Assembly: GCA_016256075.1 (NCBI GenBank)
Contig: SDVU01000016.1
Location: forward strand, 1-29,997
Source: Dictyocoela muelleri
Lineage: Eukaryota; Microsporidia
Length of the DNA stretch: 29,997 nt
Reading direction: 5' to 3'
A program made the translations under genes and the position numbers. Positions 17,771-25,479 of the stretch are shown here, piece after piece. The first letter of the stretch is position 1, and every line of letters starts with the position of its first letter. The notes under the pieces are model-generated. The model ran no database searches, had not been told where the DNA came from, and saw only the letters and a program-made list of their open reading frames with translations.

Positions 17771-17997
17771 ATTAAAAGGATGGTGCTTTCATACTCATAA
17801 ACTCAATTATGTGTCATATAAAACTCAATTATGTGTCAATAAAAATGCATTTTGGTATGAATAAAAATACAATGTGGTGTCAATAAAAATGCAATGTGGT
17901 GTAAAAAAATGAAATACTCTTTGTTAGACTCATTAGAAATAGTCTTGCCAATTATAAATTTTATTATTGATCTGAAATTAATATTTATAATAAAAAT

Positions 17998-18183
17998 GGA
18001 GTGTATGATAATTCACTGGTTAAGATTGTTGATTAGTGTATCTTGGTTCGAATTTTTCTGGCGTCACTTTAATAAATAATCTATTAATGAAATTATTTGA
18101 AAAAAAAACTGTAGCAGTTATATTCAGTTGATCCTATTTTTTATAGTTGATTAAAACCATTCAAAACTGAAGTGGTTCTAAAG
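17998..18183 (+). repeat. tRNA-derived SINE-like repeat, 5' part (copy E), cut by a hAT-like element
   Basis: Has an A-box-like 'gataattcactggtta' (18007-18022), a B box GGTTCGAAT (18045-18053), then 'gcgtcactttaataaataat' and 'cagttgatcct...tatagttgattaa' as in the other copies. Similarity stops where the hAT-like terminus begins at 18184. The rest of the copy was not found beyond the insertion. Confidence 0.65.
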
Positions 18184-18443
18184 CAGTGTTTTACAATCTT
18201 TTTTGACTCATGCCTCCCCTAGCCGTATAATTTTTTGCTTTCGGCACATATCTAAAACACGAGGTATTTATAAAAAAAATTAATTATTATTGATTTAGGT
18301 AATTAATAGACACAAAATAAAATTATTTATTTAATGAGGCGATTGACTCTGATGTTTATTACAGATTGATTTAATATTATGTTTTAAGTTTGAAAGTTTT
18401 GTCCTAGATACCTCAAAATTTAAATAGCTCATCCCTGTAAAAT

Positions 18444-18451
18444 CCAAATTC
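18444..18451 (+). repeat. 8-bp target-site duplication, left flank of Merlin element
   Basis: CCAAATTC here is repeated exactly at 19568-19575. Merlin elements make 8-9-bp duplications, so this fits. Confidence 0.7.
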
Positions 18452-19567
18452 GGAGCTACTGGAGACAAGGATCCCCTTTTAAGGGGTATCCTTTTATCCA
18501 GTAAAGCAATTTAAAAATAAAATTTAATACCTCCATGAGTTATGAAATTAATTATAAAAGTTCCATCTTTCATAATATAGACGAAGCTGACAAGTTCTTA
18601 ATAGAAATTAAAGCAGTAAATAGACAAATACAATGTCACATGTGCAATAATGTAGTTAATCTAAAAGCTACAAAAAAACGTGGAGAATCTGTATACATAT
18701 ACAGATGTACAAAAAATAATTGCAAATCGTCTAAAAACTTGATCTCTTGTTCTGTTTTTTAATCGACAAAGTTGAAACTTGATACTTTACTATTTTCTAT
18801 TTTTTGTTTTTTAGGCGGTGTGAGCAACAATTTCTTTACAGATTTACTAAGTTGTGATGAAAAAAACATATATAATTATCAAAAAGAAGTTGACATCAAT
18901 TTTTGAAATAATATTAAATACTGATGAAAAGTTAGTAGTAATGGTTCTGTAGTTGAAGTAGATGAAACTTTCATTTCCCGAACAGGTAATATAAGAACTC
19001 CAAGCGCCATTAACGATGATACACCGGGAACTTTATGGCTATTTGGTATGATTGAAAGAGATAATCTCAAAAATTTTAGATTATCTATATTACCAGATAG
19101 AAAATCCACTATATTAGCTGAAGTGATGGATAAACACACAATGAAGAGTGCTAATATTGTATCAGATGGTTATCCTTCATATCATAGTGATGTACAAAGA
19201 ATATCATGCGAACACGTGATTTTTTCACATAATGAAGGCTTTGTGAATGTGGATGGACAAAACACGAACAAAGTAGAAAATTTATGGTCTACCTCAAAAG
19301 TGAATTAAGATCTCTGCACGGTGTTCTATATACACATATTGATTATTTTTTAAAACAATTTTCATTCAAGAAGAAATATTTGGTCAACTCTACTAATAAT
19401 GAAAGAATAAGCGTATTTATTAGGATCTGTCAGCTGATTTATAGTGATTATTAAAGATTATTTATTTATAAATAATATTAATTAATATTATATATATATT
19501 TATTAAAAAATCTAAAACCTGGAGAAAGGGATCCTTCTTTTAAGGGGGATCTATTTCTCCAGTAGCG
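18452..19567 (+). mobile_element. Merlin (IS1595-superfamily) DNA transposon, copy M1
   Basis: An element of about 1.1 kb flanked by an exact 8-bp direct repeat. Terminal inverted repeats: left 'ggagctactggagacaagg' and right, reversed, 'cgctactggagaaatag'. Each terminal repeat is itself a 44-47-bp palindrome (18457-18503 and 19519-19562: TACTGGA...GGATCC...AAGG...TCCAGTA). It encodes the broken transposase at 18535-19454. It inserted into the hAT-like element, splitting a sequence still legible across the duplication. Confidence 0.8.
18535..19454 (+). pseudogene. Merlin/ISXO2-like transposase, broken
   Basis: A DDE-type transposase of about 300 codons in origin. The N-terminal 75 residues are intact (18535-18762) and carry a zinc ribbon (CHMC near 34-37, then CTKNNC). 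After a stop and at least one frame change, the catalytic domain resumes: VEVDETFISR (first Asp), IVSDGYPSY (second Asp), NTNKVENLW (the N-x-x-x-E motif of the ISXO2 family) up to 19308. A further frame change near 19300 separates the last ~50 codons (ELRSLHGVLYTH to a stop at 19452-19454). All three catalytic acidic residues survive, so decay is recent; I count at least three breaks. Confidence 0.82.
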
Positions 19568-19575
19568 CCAAATTC
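19568..19575 (+). repeat. 8-bp target-site duplication, right flank of Merlin element
   Basis: CCAAATTC, identical to 18444-18451. Confidence 0.7.
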
Positions 19576-19697
19576 TTACGCCCATAAAATCTTAATTGTT
19601 TGTCAGAAAATACAAATGCACCCACGTAAATTTAAATGAACCCGAAAACTTAAACGATCTCCTTCGGGGCGATATGCACCCCTTTGGAGAACCCTGG

Positions 19698-20956
19698 GGC
19701 TATTTATGAATAAGCAGCAGCAAAAAAAATAAACAGCAATTTAAAAAATAAGCAGCAGAAAAAAAAAGCAGCAGAAAATTTTTAAAATTTATTTGGGAAA
19801 AATTATAAAAGAATTTAATAAAAGAATAAGCTGAATGAAAATATTATGGCGTAAAATACAATTACATCTTTAAAAATAAAAAATAATAAAGGTTTATAAA
19901 AGCTTTTAATAGAGATTAGAAAGTAATAATAGGAAATTGTTTGATCTTTTTTGTTTTCAGAATTGTTTCTAAATAATAATTCAAACATATATCCTTCAAT
20001 GTAGTTGTTTTTAGTTCATAATTGATGTTTCAGTCGTCTCTTTATTACTCTCCAGCAGCAATCTATATTCTGTGTGAGCAACAATGGATGATCAGGTGGG
20101 ACAAAGTTTTGACTATGGTTACACTTTTGTGTTAAAATTAAATATCGGCTGAAATTTTGTTGTATGCAGTCCTCTTTCGCTCACAATAAGTGTTCATTGC
20201 AGAAAATATTGTCTTATTATAAGCAGATAAGTGGCAGGTGATCTATCGAGTACAGGAATCATAAATAACTTACCAGACCCTCTTTCGAAGCATAATAAAA
20301 CTCACTGGGATTCTCTGTGTCGGCCAACATTGTATTTTCATCTAAAAAAAATATTCATCAATCTCTAGGATTTGGAACGTTCCTTCTTCGTTTAATCCAT
20401 CAATCTGAACTGTCGAATTAATTAAAAATTCTTGATATATTGTCCTACAATGCTTTCTCTTTTCTCAAATCGTATTTTTGTCGATTCGAAGCATGTCTGC
20501 AATGTCGGACTGCTGAAATTCACTGGTTAACACCAAAAAGAGTAAGTCCTTATCAAGAGGCTTTATTATGGATTAAAACAAAGAAATTTCGCCTCACAGA
20601 TAATTCACTTTTGTGCTCTGGAGTTTTACAAAGCCAATTATAACCGCCATCAGATGATTTCTTACGTCGAAGAATCATCTGGTAACCACATACACATTGT
20701 CGACAATATTTAATTAATCCTCAAGAAACCTTTTTTGTTAAAACAATGATCTTATCTCACTCAAAAATGCCACTTATGGTGTCCCCATCAAATTTCACGT
20801 GCTCTATTTCTTCCGCAGATTTCCTTTTAATTAAATCTTTCTGTCCAAAATATGTGTTTTTTTAAGAGCTTTATTTGGTGCAAAAAAAATCAAATAAATT
20901 TTAAAAATTTGCTGCTGCTTATTTTTATTTTTGCTGCTGCTCATTCATAAATAGTC
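19698..20956 (-). mobile_element. IS1595-superfamily DNA transposon with GCAGCAG-rich ends, copy M2
   Basis: Terminal inverted repeats 'ctatttatgaataagcagca' (19700-19719) and, reversed, 'ctatttatgaatgagcagca' (ending 20954). The ends hold several more 'gcagcag' words. Possible imperfect 8-bp target duplication 'aaccctgg' (19690-19697) against 'aacactga' (20957-20964), 6 of 8 matching. That would place the insertion exactly at the end of the hAT-like element. Inside is a decayed transposase on the - strand. The TIR differs from those of M1 and M3. Confidence 0.72.
19940..20850 (-). pseudogene. IS1595/ISXO2-like transposase, heavily decayed
   Basis: On the - strand, in order: a zinc-ribbon-like CRQCVCGYQMILRRK (near 20700), SDGGYNWLCKTPEHKSE, FQILEIDEYFF (near the first catalytic Asp), KYNVGRHRES, FMIPVLDRSPAT, HSQNFVPPDHPLL and TQNIDCCWRVIKRRLK. 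The last segment is the family's H-T-x-N-I-E-x-x-W-x-x-x-K signature with Asp where Glu is expected. Many stops and frame changes separate the segments. The short + strand open frame at 20440-20643 is antisense to this and not a gene. Confidence 0.68.
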
Positions 20957-20963
20957 AACACTG

Positions 20964-21189
20964 ATATAGATTGTGGGTTATTTTTTACTAAGTTTTTCTT
21001 ATTTTTTTGAATAAAACAATTTTTAGCTTCATTCTTTCCTAATGAAAAACTCTAATATCACTATTTTCTAATTAAAATGAAGTACGTCATTATCTAGGTC
21101 AGGTGTGGGTAATATTAAAGTTCATAGAGGTCATATGTTATTATATCTAAATTATAATGTAGCATAGTTTTTTTATTAAAAAAATATTA
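20964..21189. other. AT-rich spacer
   Basis: No gene, RNA motif or clear repeat was seen between the nested transposons and the next SINE-like fragment. Confidence 0.4.
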
Positions 21190-21370
21190 ATAAGTTTTTT
21201 AGCCATGAATGGATTTTAAATACATTATACAGTTGTTTCAGTGTTGTATAGATGAATGCCTTTTCTCAAAAGATAATTGACTGTAAGGACTATTATAAAG
21301 GGAGTACTAGTGTGTTGACGCAAACCAGCAAAAATAGTGAAATTAAAAAATATGTAGAAACCCAATTGTT
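21190..21370 (+). repeat. SINE-like repeat, degenerate internal fragment (copy F)
   Basis: Recognised by 'attatacagttgtttcagtg', 'ttgtatagatgaatg' and a downstream 'aatagtgaaa' in the order of the other copies. The pol III boxes are not recognisable. Weaker match than the other copies. Confidence 0.45.
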
Positions 21371-21714
21371 CATAAGTGATAATTCAGGAATATTTATTTT
21401 AATAAAAATTATTTTATAAAAAAACATCATATTAGAACGCATTACAATGTTATAATTAACAGAAAGTTAGAATTTCATAATATCAAATACTTATTAATTA
21501 ATTTTTTTTAAAAAAAATAGCAGAGGCCGCAGAAAATCTACAAAGGGCCGATGTTCTACCCTTATCCAATTTTTTATCATTTTTTGATTTCTTCTCCTAA
21601 TAAAAATATTAGAAATTAACCAGTTAATACTGAAAATATCTGATACAAACTCGGTGAACTTTCATCAAACTTCGCCATTAATCCTTGAATTCGTCGTTTT
21701 ACATTGTAAATCAC

Positions 21715-22032
21715 ATGTAAGTTACCTGTTGTAAAGTTTTATACATGATTTTCGTTTTATAAATGACTTAGCAGGATAAATACAATTAAAGACCCTTTTG
21801 ACTTTTTTCTGAGATGTATTGCACACCTAAGACCCAGAACAAGAAGACATCTTCTTTTTACTATAAGATTAGATAAAGTTTTAATTAGCTAAACCACATC
21901 AGAACAACAGTATATTTTCTCAATATTTATTAACTGTATAATTTCAATTCCCCGTTATTTATGAAATGCAAAAAAAAATCTAATCAAAATATTTAAAAAG
22001 TGCTAACAATTGGGATATCTGGGATAATTAAT
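21715..22032 (-). repeat. SINE-like repeat, 3'-truncated copy (copy G)
   Basis: On the - strand: a degenerate head 'gatatcccaattgttagcac', then 'cataaataacggggaattga', 'gttgttctgatgtggtttag', 'ctaattaaaactttatctaa', and later 'tatcctgctaagtcatttat' with 'aaaacgaaaatcatgtat'. The order matches copy C. The copy is old and the end of the body is missing. Confidence 0.6.
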
Positions 22033-22243
22033 AATCTTAAGATTTTAAAATCTATGACAGAAATAATAAATCATTTTTTTATTTAACAATATTTTAAATA
22101 GTCTTTATTTTATCGAGATTAAATAAATTGCTTTTTTATCATTAATTTTTCTTAATATGGTTAATTATTTGTTGGTCTTTATATTTAATAATCAACATGT
22201 AGAATTCATCAGAATAATAATTAATCATAATTGTGATAATATT

Positions 22244-24853
22244 TTATAATCTTCTTAAGTAATCATCATCTTTATTCATTTTAAACCAACTAAATAATTC
22301 TACATCGTCGATTTCTTCAAATCTTTTAATATTATTTAAATTTTTGAGTTGTTCTTCGATCGTAGATAAATAATTATAATTATAAGTGTGACTAGAATTA
22401 TGACTAGAATTATGACTAGAATTATGACTAGAATTATGACTGTGACCAGAATTATGACTATAACTAGAATTATTTTCTATTTTATTCATTCTACTTCTAA
22501 TAAGATTATCAAATTCTTTATTAACTTTATGATATTCATTTCTTTTAATTCCTTTATTATTTTTATCCTTAAAATATTTAATATTTTTATCCGAATATTT
22601 AATATTTTTATTTTCATCTTTAAACTCCTCATCATGTCTAACACTTTTAAACTCAACATCATTTCTATTTCTTTTAAACTTTTGATTTTCATCATTTTTA
22701 AATTTATTTATTACAAAGTTTGCTAATTTTGATTTTGTATTATTATTATCAAAAACTGAATCTTCATAACAATTATTAACAAAACATAAATCATTATCAT
22801 AGATATAAGCATTGAGGGATAAATAATCAGTACTGTTTTTATTTAATTTGTATTTAACATTTATAAAATCATCGCCTTTATAATTAAATTTAAATTTTTC
22901 TTCTTTACTGATGAGATTAAATTTATTTTCATTCTTATCATTGATTTCATTCTTATTATCGATTTCATTAACAACTTCATTCTTATCATTGATTTCATTC
23001 TTATTATCGATTTCATTAACAACTTTATTCTTATCATTGATTTCATTCTTATTATCGATTTCATTAACAACTTTATTCTTACCATTGATTTCATTCTTAT
23101 TATCGATTTTATTAATAACTTTATTCTTATCATTGATTTCATTCTTATTATCGATTTCATTAACAACTTTATTGTTATGATTGATGGTATTATAATTTTC
23201 ATGATTATAAATTTTATATTTAATATCAATAACATTTATTTGGGAATTATTTAAATCTAATTCCTTGTTATGGAATTCTAATTCATTGTTATTTAAAGCC
23301 ATTTCTTTGTTAATTAATTCTAATTCATTGTTATTTAAATTCAATTCATTGTTAATTAAATACAATTCTTTGTTATGCAATTCTAATTTATCATCATTTA
23401 AATACAATTCTTTGTTAATTAATTCTAATTCATTGTTATTTAAAGCTAATTCCTTGTTATTTAATTCAATTTCATTATCATTTAAATACATTTTATTGTT
23501 ATGTAATTCTAATTCATTGTTATTTAATTCTATTTCATTATCATTTAAATCTAATTCTTCGTTATTATTTTCTGTTCCATTTTCAACAATCTTAATCTGT
23601 TGCACCATTGAATAACTTTTATGCAACGAATTTGTTTTTATATTTATTTGAGATTTTGAATTTTCTGGGACATAAAAAATATTATCATCAATAAAAATTG
23701 ACTCGACTATATCGTTTGTATTAGAAAGATCAATGGATGATCGAAAGTCATTTAATGCAATTGATGAATTTGTATCAGGGAAATTAAACGATTGGTTTAA
23801 AGAGTTATTAAATGTTGAATTTAAGGATGTACTAATAGGTGTAATTATTTTAGTATTCAAAGTTGCATTCATTGATGTGTATGATGGTGTTATTGATGGA
23901 TTCAATGATGTATTCAATGATGGAAATGAAGTTGTATTCAATGATGTATTCAAAGTTGTATTCAATGATGGATTCAAAGTTGTATGCATTTGTGTTTGTG
24001 TTATTAACGTATTCGCTGTAGGATCTAAATTTTCATTTGTGTTTGTGTTTATGCTAATTTTATTCTTTTCTTTGTGATTTAAAGGACAGATTAATTTTGA
24101 AGAGTTATTAATAATAATTTTTTTATTGAGATTTTCATTTAAATTATTATTTTTAATAAAAGACTTATCATTTTCTTTTAAATGATTATCTTTTAAATCA
24201 TTTTCTTTTAAATCATTATCTTTTAAATCATTATCTTTTAAATCATTATCTTTTAAATCATTAATAGAATTGTAAAGTGTCGTGTTAATTTCATTAAGTT
24301 CATTAAGAAGATCTTGTGAATTGCAAAGATCAATTCCGAGATAATCAACAATTAGAGATTTATAATCTGTCGGATCAAGGGCAATAATTTCATCTATACA
24401 CATACTCTCAAGTGTAATTGGAGGTATTTCTAATTTTTCAAATGTCATTGAATTAATATCTACAAGTTGTTCTGAGTCTATATGACAATTCTTGTCTGAA
24501 CTTTCAATTGTTTCACCCCCTAAATACTTGAAATTATTGATAATCAGTGTAATTTTGTTGTCTGTTGTGTAATCGAAATAATAATCATCGATTTCTAAAA
24601 ATGATGTGATTATGTTTTCAATTTCTAAATCGTATTGTGATTTAAATGGGGTTATTGCTTTTATGTTAATGATGGCATCTATTAAATTCATTGTGTCGCT
24701 TACTTTGCATTTTATGAATGTATTTGATTTTCGGAAAATTTGTGTTATTTTGATATATTGGATTGGTTGGGTTAATGGTGGTTGTTGGCAAAGTGTCCCG
24801 TGTTTGTTTGATTCTATAATTGATTTTTTTAACCATGGTTTTATAATTGACAT
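22244..24853 (-). CDS. Repeat-rich protein with a putative TPP1/Tpz1-type telomere OB-fold at its N-terminus
   Basis: An 869-residue protein starting at an ATG directly preceded by CCC. Residues 1-115 are well-formed sequence: it begins IKPWLKKSII, then 'QYIKITQIFRKSNTFIKCKV' and 'ENIITSFLEIDDYYFDY...ITLIINNFKYLGG'. The opening and strand pattern resemble the OB-fold of the shelterin protein TPP1/Tpz1 (which opens LRPWIRELIL and ends with an FYLQVDRFSLL-like strand). TPP1/Tpz1 bridges the telomeric single-strand binder Pot1 and telomerase. The rest is low complexity: DLKDN (~198-228), TLNTSLN (~278-368), NNELEL/NKELYL (~431-537), 16-residue NEINDKNKVV...K units (~558-644) and HNSS (~795-821). 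A non-repetitive C-terminus follows (EEQLKNLNN...FSWFKMNKDDDYLRRL). Function is inference; an unrelated hypothetical protein is possible. The long open frame with varied repeats argues for a real gene. Confidence 0.75.
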   Translation of the reverse strand: MSIIKPWLKKSIIESNKHGTLCQQPPLTQPIQYIKITQIFRKSNTFIKCKVSDTMNLIDAIINIKAITPFKSQYDLEIENIITSFLEIDDYYFDYTTDNKITLIINNFKYLGGETIESSDKNCHIDSEQLVDINSMTFEKLEIPPITLESMCIDEIIALDPTDYKSLIVDYLGIDLCNSQDLLNELNEINTTLYNSINDLKDNDLKDNDLKDNDLKENDLKDNHLKENDKSFIKNNNLNENLNKKIIINNSSKLICPLNHKEKNKISINTNTNENLDPTANTLITQTQMHTTLNPSLNTTLNTSLNTTSFPSLNTSLNPSITPSYTSMNATLNTKIITPISTSLNSTFNNSLNQSFNFPDTNSSIALNDFRSSIDLSNTNDIVESIFIDDNIFYVPENSKSQINIKTNSLHKSYSMVQQIKIVENGTENNNEELDLNDNEIELNNNELELHNNKMYLNDNEIELNNKELALNNNELELINKELYLNDDKLELHNKELYLINNELNLNNNELELINKEMALNNNELEFHNKELDLNNSQINVIDIKYKIYNHENYNTINHNNKVVNEIDNKNEINDKNKVINKIDNKNEINGKNKVVNEIDNKNEINDKNKVVNEIDNKNEINDKNEVVNEIDNKNEINDKNENKFNLISKEEKFKFNYKGDDFINVKYKLNKNSTDYLSLNAYIYDNDLCFVNNCYEDSVFDNNNTKSKLANFVINKFKNDENQKFKRNRNDVEFKSVRHDEEFKDENKNIKYSDKNIKYFKDKNNKGIKRNEYHKVNKEFDNLIRSRMNKIENNSSYSHNSGHSHNSSHNSSHNSSHNSSHTYNYNYLSTIEEQLKNLNNIKRFEEIDDVELFSWFKMNKDDDYLRRL
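22388..22470 (-). repeat. 12-bp in-gene repeat encoding NSSH units
   Basis: 'gactagaattat' occurs four times in exact tandem on the + strand with variants after it. It encodes SHNS repeats near the C-terminus of the 869-residue protein. Confidence 0.85.
22925..23180 (-). repeat. 48-bp in-gene minisatellite
   Basis: About five 48-bp units ('cattcttatcattgatttca' plus 'ttcttattatcgatttcattaacaa' type) encode 16-residue units NEINDKNKVVNEIDNK. Units differ by single changes, several of which alter the protein (ND/NG, NK/NE). Confidence 0.88.
24180..24262 (-). repeat. 15-18-bp in-gene repeat encoding DLKDN units
   Basis: 'ttttaaatcattatc' is repeated five to six times on the + strand and gives DLKDN/DLKEN repeats in frame. 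Confidence 0.82.
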
Positions 24854-24856
24854 GGG
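24854..24856 (-). promoter_or_regulatory. CCC signal abutting the start codon
   Basis: On the - strand the start reads 'aataaCCCatg', the same arrangement as at the disaggregase and Sec6-like genes. It supports both the start choice and the reality of this gene. Confidence 0.6.
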
Positions 24857-25142
24857 TTATTGGTTGGTGTGAAAAATATGGGTTAGGTTATTTGGGTTAG
24901 TGTGAATTAATTAGAGGTATATGAAATTATCTTTAATTCAACTTTTTAAATTATAAATTAATAAGTTTTAATCATTATTTTATATTTTCGATAATCTGAA
25001 TAATTAAAAGGAAAAATTTATTCTGATTGTTAAGTTTTTCTATTTATGAGATGAAATATTTTTAATAAATTGATTTTGGCGATGTTAAAACAAAATTTAA
25101 AATTAAAAGTAATTCAATCAGAAAATTGTAAATAATCTAATA
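24857..25142. other. Upstream spacer with a short GGGTTAG-rich tract
   Basis: 24855-24900 holds several GGGTTA/GGTTAG words on the + strand, directly upstream of the repeat-rich gene; the remainder is A/T sequence. No gene was seen. Confidence 0.4.
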
Positions 25143-25479
25143 CTGTGTTTCATAACCTATTTTAGCTAATGCCCTCCTAGACGAAAAAAAAATTTATTTG
25201 TCCCACCTGTGCAAAACATTAGGTATTTACTAAAAAATTTCTGATTATTTTCATGGATTTAGGCAATTAATAGATAAAAAAATATTTATTTAATGAGACG
25301 ATTGACTGTGATGTTTATTACGAGCGATTTCATATTATGGTTTTAGGTTTGTAAGTTTAAGCCTTATATCCTGAAAATCCAAATATCACCCGCTATGAAA
25401 ATTTAAATCTCTTCTTCTAAAATCCAAATTTCTCAAGTGGAGCACAGGCCCAACGTTTATAACCTCTGATCATTTGAAC
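25143..25479 (+). mobile_element. hAT-like non-autonomous element, left part (copy 2)
   Basis: Matches 18184-18451 over about 300 bp, starting 'ctgtgtttcataacc' where copy 1 has 'cagtgttttacaatc'. It contains internal repeats of the word 'aaaatccaaat'. The copy is cut at 25480 by another transposon, and its right end was not recognised beyond 26495. Confidence 0.6.

Larger units (their letters stand above)
16407..17919. mobile_element. Fold-back (long inverted repeat) element of about 1.5 kb
   Basis: The left half (to about 17150) and right half are reverse complements of each other in order and content, with the ends 'ggatatttcattttt' and, reversed, 'gagtatttcattttt'. From each end inward: a 22-bp minisatellite 'attgacaccacattgc' type; a short unique link with 'attgagttt...tatgaaag'; a second 22-bp minisatellite 'tattatagtccccttgttgc' type; about 200 bp of unique sequence ending 'gcctcgattaatt'; then a long array of 'cccttattttttaa' type units meeting its complement at the centre. 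No coding frame of note exists. This is the build of fold-back/FB-like elements. Possible target duplication: 'tttgtttaga' (16391-16400) against 'tttgttagac' (17920-17929), imperfect. Confidence 0.85.
18184..20963 (+). mobile_element. hAT-like non-autonomous element (copy 1) carrying two nested transposons
   Basis: The left end reads CAGTGTTTTACAATCTTTTT and the right side reads 'tttggagaaccctgg' (to 19696) or 'aacactg' (20957-20963); both are typical of hAT terminal sequence (CAGTGTTT / AACACTG). The first ~265 bp match a second copy at 25143-25479 (shared 'tcctag', 'gatttaggyaattaatag', 'tttatttaatgag', 'cgattgact', 'gatgtttattac'). It carries a Merlin element (18452-19567) and an IS1595-superfamily element (about 19698-20956). 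An 8-bp hAT target duplication is not evident. Confidence 0.5.

Noticed and set aside
18763-18850. Intron within the Merlin transposase, suggested by a T-rich stretch ending in 'ttttttag' before coding resumes
   Set aside because: No convincing 5' splice site or branch motif was seen, and another frame break follows within 130 bases; decay is simpler.
22388-24077. Several + strand open frames of 90-116 codons
   Set aside because: They are antisense to the in-frame repeats of the 869-codon gene and consist only of translated minisatellite.
24855-24900. Telomere-like GGGTTAG tract upstream of the putative telomere protein gene
   Set aside because: Only a few irregular words within 50 bp; not a tandem telomere repeat, and it overlaps the CCC start signal.
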